In this document: positions 22,837-24,164 of the stretch, piece after piece
Position numbering within the stretch: the first letter of the stretch is position 1
Layout of the letters: each line of letters begins with the position of its first letter
From: an uncultured Collinsella sp.
Lineage (GTDB): Bacteria > Actinomycetota > Coriobacteriia > Coriobacteriales > Coriobacteriaceae
NCBI GenBank assembly: GCA_900544875.1
Contig: UQWS01000029.1
Span: 1-24,164 of the forward strand
Direction: 5' to 3'
Length of the DNA stretch: 24,164 nt
Notes under the pieces: generated by a model
The model's database searches: none
Seen by the model: only the letters and a program-made list of their open reading frames with translations
What the model was told of the DNA's origin: nothing
Position numbers and translations under genes: made by a program

Positions 22837-23310
22837 ATGAGTGTTGTTATGGCACGAATCGACAATCGCCTGCTTCACGGCATCATCGTGACGCAGTGGG
22901 CCCCGGTGTCGGGCGCAACCCGCGTCATGGTCGTCGACGACAAGGTCGCCGGCGATGAGGTCCTGAAGTCCACCATGAGGATGGCGCGCCCCGCGGGCAT
23001 GGCCGTCTCGATCATCTCTGAGGAGACCGCGCTCAAGAACTTCGCGGCGGGCAAGTACGACCGCGAGAAGGTCTTCGTCATCGCGAAGGAGCCCGAGACG
23101 ATGCTTCACCTGGCCGAGTCGGGCGTCGAGTTCCCGTCGCTGATCGTCGGCGGCTCTCTTGTCAAGGAGGACGGCGTCCAGCTCACCCAGCGCGCCTATG
23201 CCTCCGCCGAGAACGTCCAGAGCTACAAGGCGCTCATCGCCCGCGGCGTCAAGGTGACGGCACAGTTCGTGCCCGCCGACAAGCCCGTCTCCGTCGCCGA
23301 CCTCATCTAA
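22837..23310 (+). CDS. PTS mannose/sorbose-family EIIB
   Basis: 157 residues, a complete single-domain EIIB. It takes phosphate from EIIA on His14 and passes it to the sugar during transport. The motif ARIDNRLLHG matches the family active site; the residue after HG is Ile, where Gln is more usual (HGQV). The rest follows the family: VMVVDD, a central VFVIAKEPETML segment and GGSLVKEDG. ATG 22837 has AGGAG 5 bases upstream; the frame is open further back without a better start. EIIC follows after 9 bases. The sugar is not predictable from this sequence. Confidence 0.93.
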   Translation: MSVVMARIDNRLLHGIIVTQWAPVSGATRVMVVDDKVAGDEVLKSTMRMARPAGMAVSIISEETALKNFAAGKYDREKVFVIAKEPETMLHLAESGVEFPSLIVGGSLVKEDGVQLTQRAYASAENVQSYKALIARGVKVTAQFVPADKPVSVADLI

Positions 23311-23319
23311 GGAGGGATC

Positions 23320-24093
23320 ATGGTCAACTTCACTATCCTGCAGGTCGTCCTTTTGACCCTACTTGCCTTCATCAAGCACGTGGACTACTACGGCATCCCG
23401 ATGATCTTCGTCAATTACGCCGTTTTCTGGGGCCTCATCACCGGAGTCGTCATGGGCGACTGGAAGACCGGCCTTGTCATCGGCGGCACCATTCAGCTCA
23501 TGCAGCTCGGCGTCGCGGGCTTCGGCGGCTCCTCCATTCCCGACTACGGCACGATGGCCATCATCGCCACCGCCTACGGCGTGACCCTGGGCTCCGACAC
23601 GGGCCTCGCCATCGGCCTGCCGGTCGGCATGCTCGGCATCCAGCTCGACGTCGTCGCCAAGATCCTCAACGGCTTTGTCGTCGAGAAGTCCCAGAAGTTC
23701 TGCAACGAGGGTAAGTTCAATCAGATGAACGCCATCCTGTGGGTCTGCCCCGCGCTCTTCGGCCTGTGCGCCGCCCTGCCCGTCTTTGTCTCCGTGACGC
23801 TCGGCCAGCCCGCCGTCAACTGGCTCCTCGAGGTCATGCCCCAGTGGTTCCTCTCCGGCCTCACCCTCGCCGGCAAGATGCTCCCGGCCGTCGGTATCGC
23901 CATGCTGCTCCGCTACATGCCAACCGCCAAGTACTTCCAGTACCTGCTCGCCGGCTTCTTCCTCTCGGCCTTCCTGAACGTGCCCATCATCGGTGCCGCC
24001 ATCGTCGGCGTTGCCCTCGCGATCGCGTTCTATCAGCGTGCCGAGAAGGACGCCGAGCTCACCGCCCACGCTTCCGCAGACGCCTTCTGTTAG
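23320..24093 (+). CDS. PTS mannose/sorbose-family EIIC
   Basis: 257 residues with about seven or eight hydrophobic segments. In this family EIIC and EIID form the sugar channel. The GDWKTGLVIGGTIQLMQLG segment, with its Gly-rich continuation GVAGFGGSSIPD, is characteristic. AAGGAGG precedes ATG 23320. The gene ends 71 bases before the window edge; the remaining sequence has no ribosome binding site and no visible EIID start, although EIID normally follows at once. EIIA and EIID may lie beyond the edge. Confidence 0.93.
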   Translation: MVNFTILQVVLLTLLAFIKHVDYYGIPMIFVNYAVFWGLITGVVMGDWKTGLVIGGTIQLMQLGVAGFGGSSIPDYGTMAIIATAYGVTLGSDTGLAIGLPVGMLGIQLDVVAKILNGFVVEKSQKFCNEGKFNQMNAILWVCPALFGLCAALPVFVSVTLGQPAVNWLLEVMPQWFLSGLTLAGKMLPAVGIAMLLRYMPTAKYFQYLLAGFFLSAFLNVPIIGAAIVGVALAIAFYQRAEKDAELTAHASADAFC

Positions 24094-24164
24094 CGCTACT
24101 GTAAAAACAACCATTTTGACCAACGCTCAACAACCAATCATGCCAACGCAATCCCGCCATTTGC
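24094..24164 (+). other. non-coding end of window
   Basis: 71 bases, more AT-rich than the preceding gene. No terminator hairpin, ribosome binding site or gene start is convincing. Confidence 0.5.

Noticed and set aside
1..24164. CRISPR array, tRNA or rRNA genes
   Set aside because: No regularly spaced repeats and no tRNA or rRNA sequence were seen on reading.

Overview
The window reads as chromosomal DNA of a GC-rich member of the Coriobacteriia (Actinomycetota), most like Collinsella. This is an inference from gene order, the fused accDA gene, the r-protein sequences and a degenerate IS3-type transposase; no database search was possible. Nearly all genes are on the + strand.

Region 1 (1-8767) is a compact type II fatty acid synthesis operon: fabH (3' part only), acpP, fabK, fabD, fabG, fabF, accB, fabZ, accC and a fused accD-accA gene. 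Many junctions overlap or nearly touch. Together they carry acetyl-CoA to malonyl-CoA (AccB/AccC/AccDA), load it on ACP (FabD), start chains (FabH) and run the elongation cycle (FabF, FabG, FabZ, FabK). FabK is the only enoyl reductase seen.

Region 2 (8763-11993) holds an orphan glucose-superfamily PTS EIIC gene between two copies of a short repeat, a strong terminator, a cation diffusion facilitator whose metal-site residues point to manganese, and a histidine-phosphatase-family gene.

Region 3 (11994-18297) is an S10/spc-type ribosomal protein cluster, rplC-rplD-rplW-rplB-rpsS-rplV-rpsC-rplP-rpmC-rpsQ-rplN-rplX. It is unusual in three ways. There is no rpsJ upstream of rplC; instead there is a 455-base non-coding stretch with a long rod-like inverted repeat and a structured leader. 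There is a hairpin plus a second leader between rplW and rplB. The cluster stops at a strong terminator after rplX, where rplE normally follows. A 26-base box (three mismatches) occurs upstream of both rplC and rplB.

Region 4 (18298-19973) is a degenerate stretch: about 700 bases with several inverted repeats and no convincing gene, then an internally deleted IS3-family transposase remnant (- strand) abutting the 3' third of an MTA/SAH nucleosidase gene.

Region 5 (19974-24164) is a mannose-family PTS locus: a 913-residue LevR-like multidomain regulator whose AAA+ domain lacks the sigma-54 contact loop and a normal Walker B, followed by EIIB and EIIC genes. No EIID gene follows within the window. 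The regulator and the non-coding structures around the ribosomal genes are the items most worth a second look.
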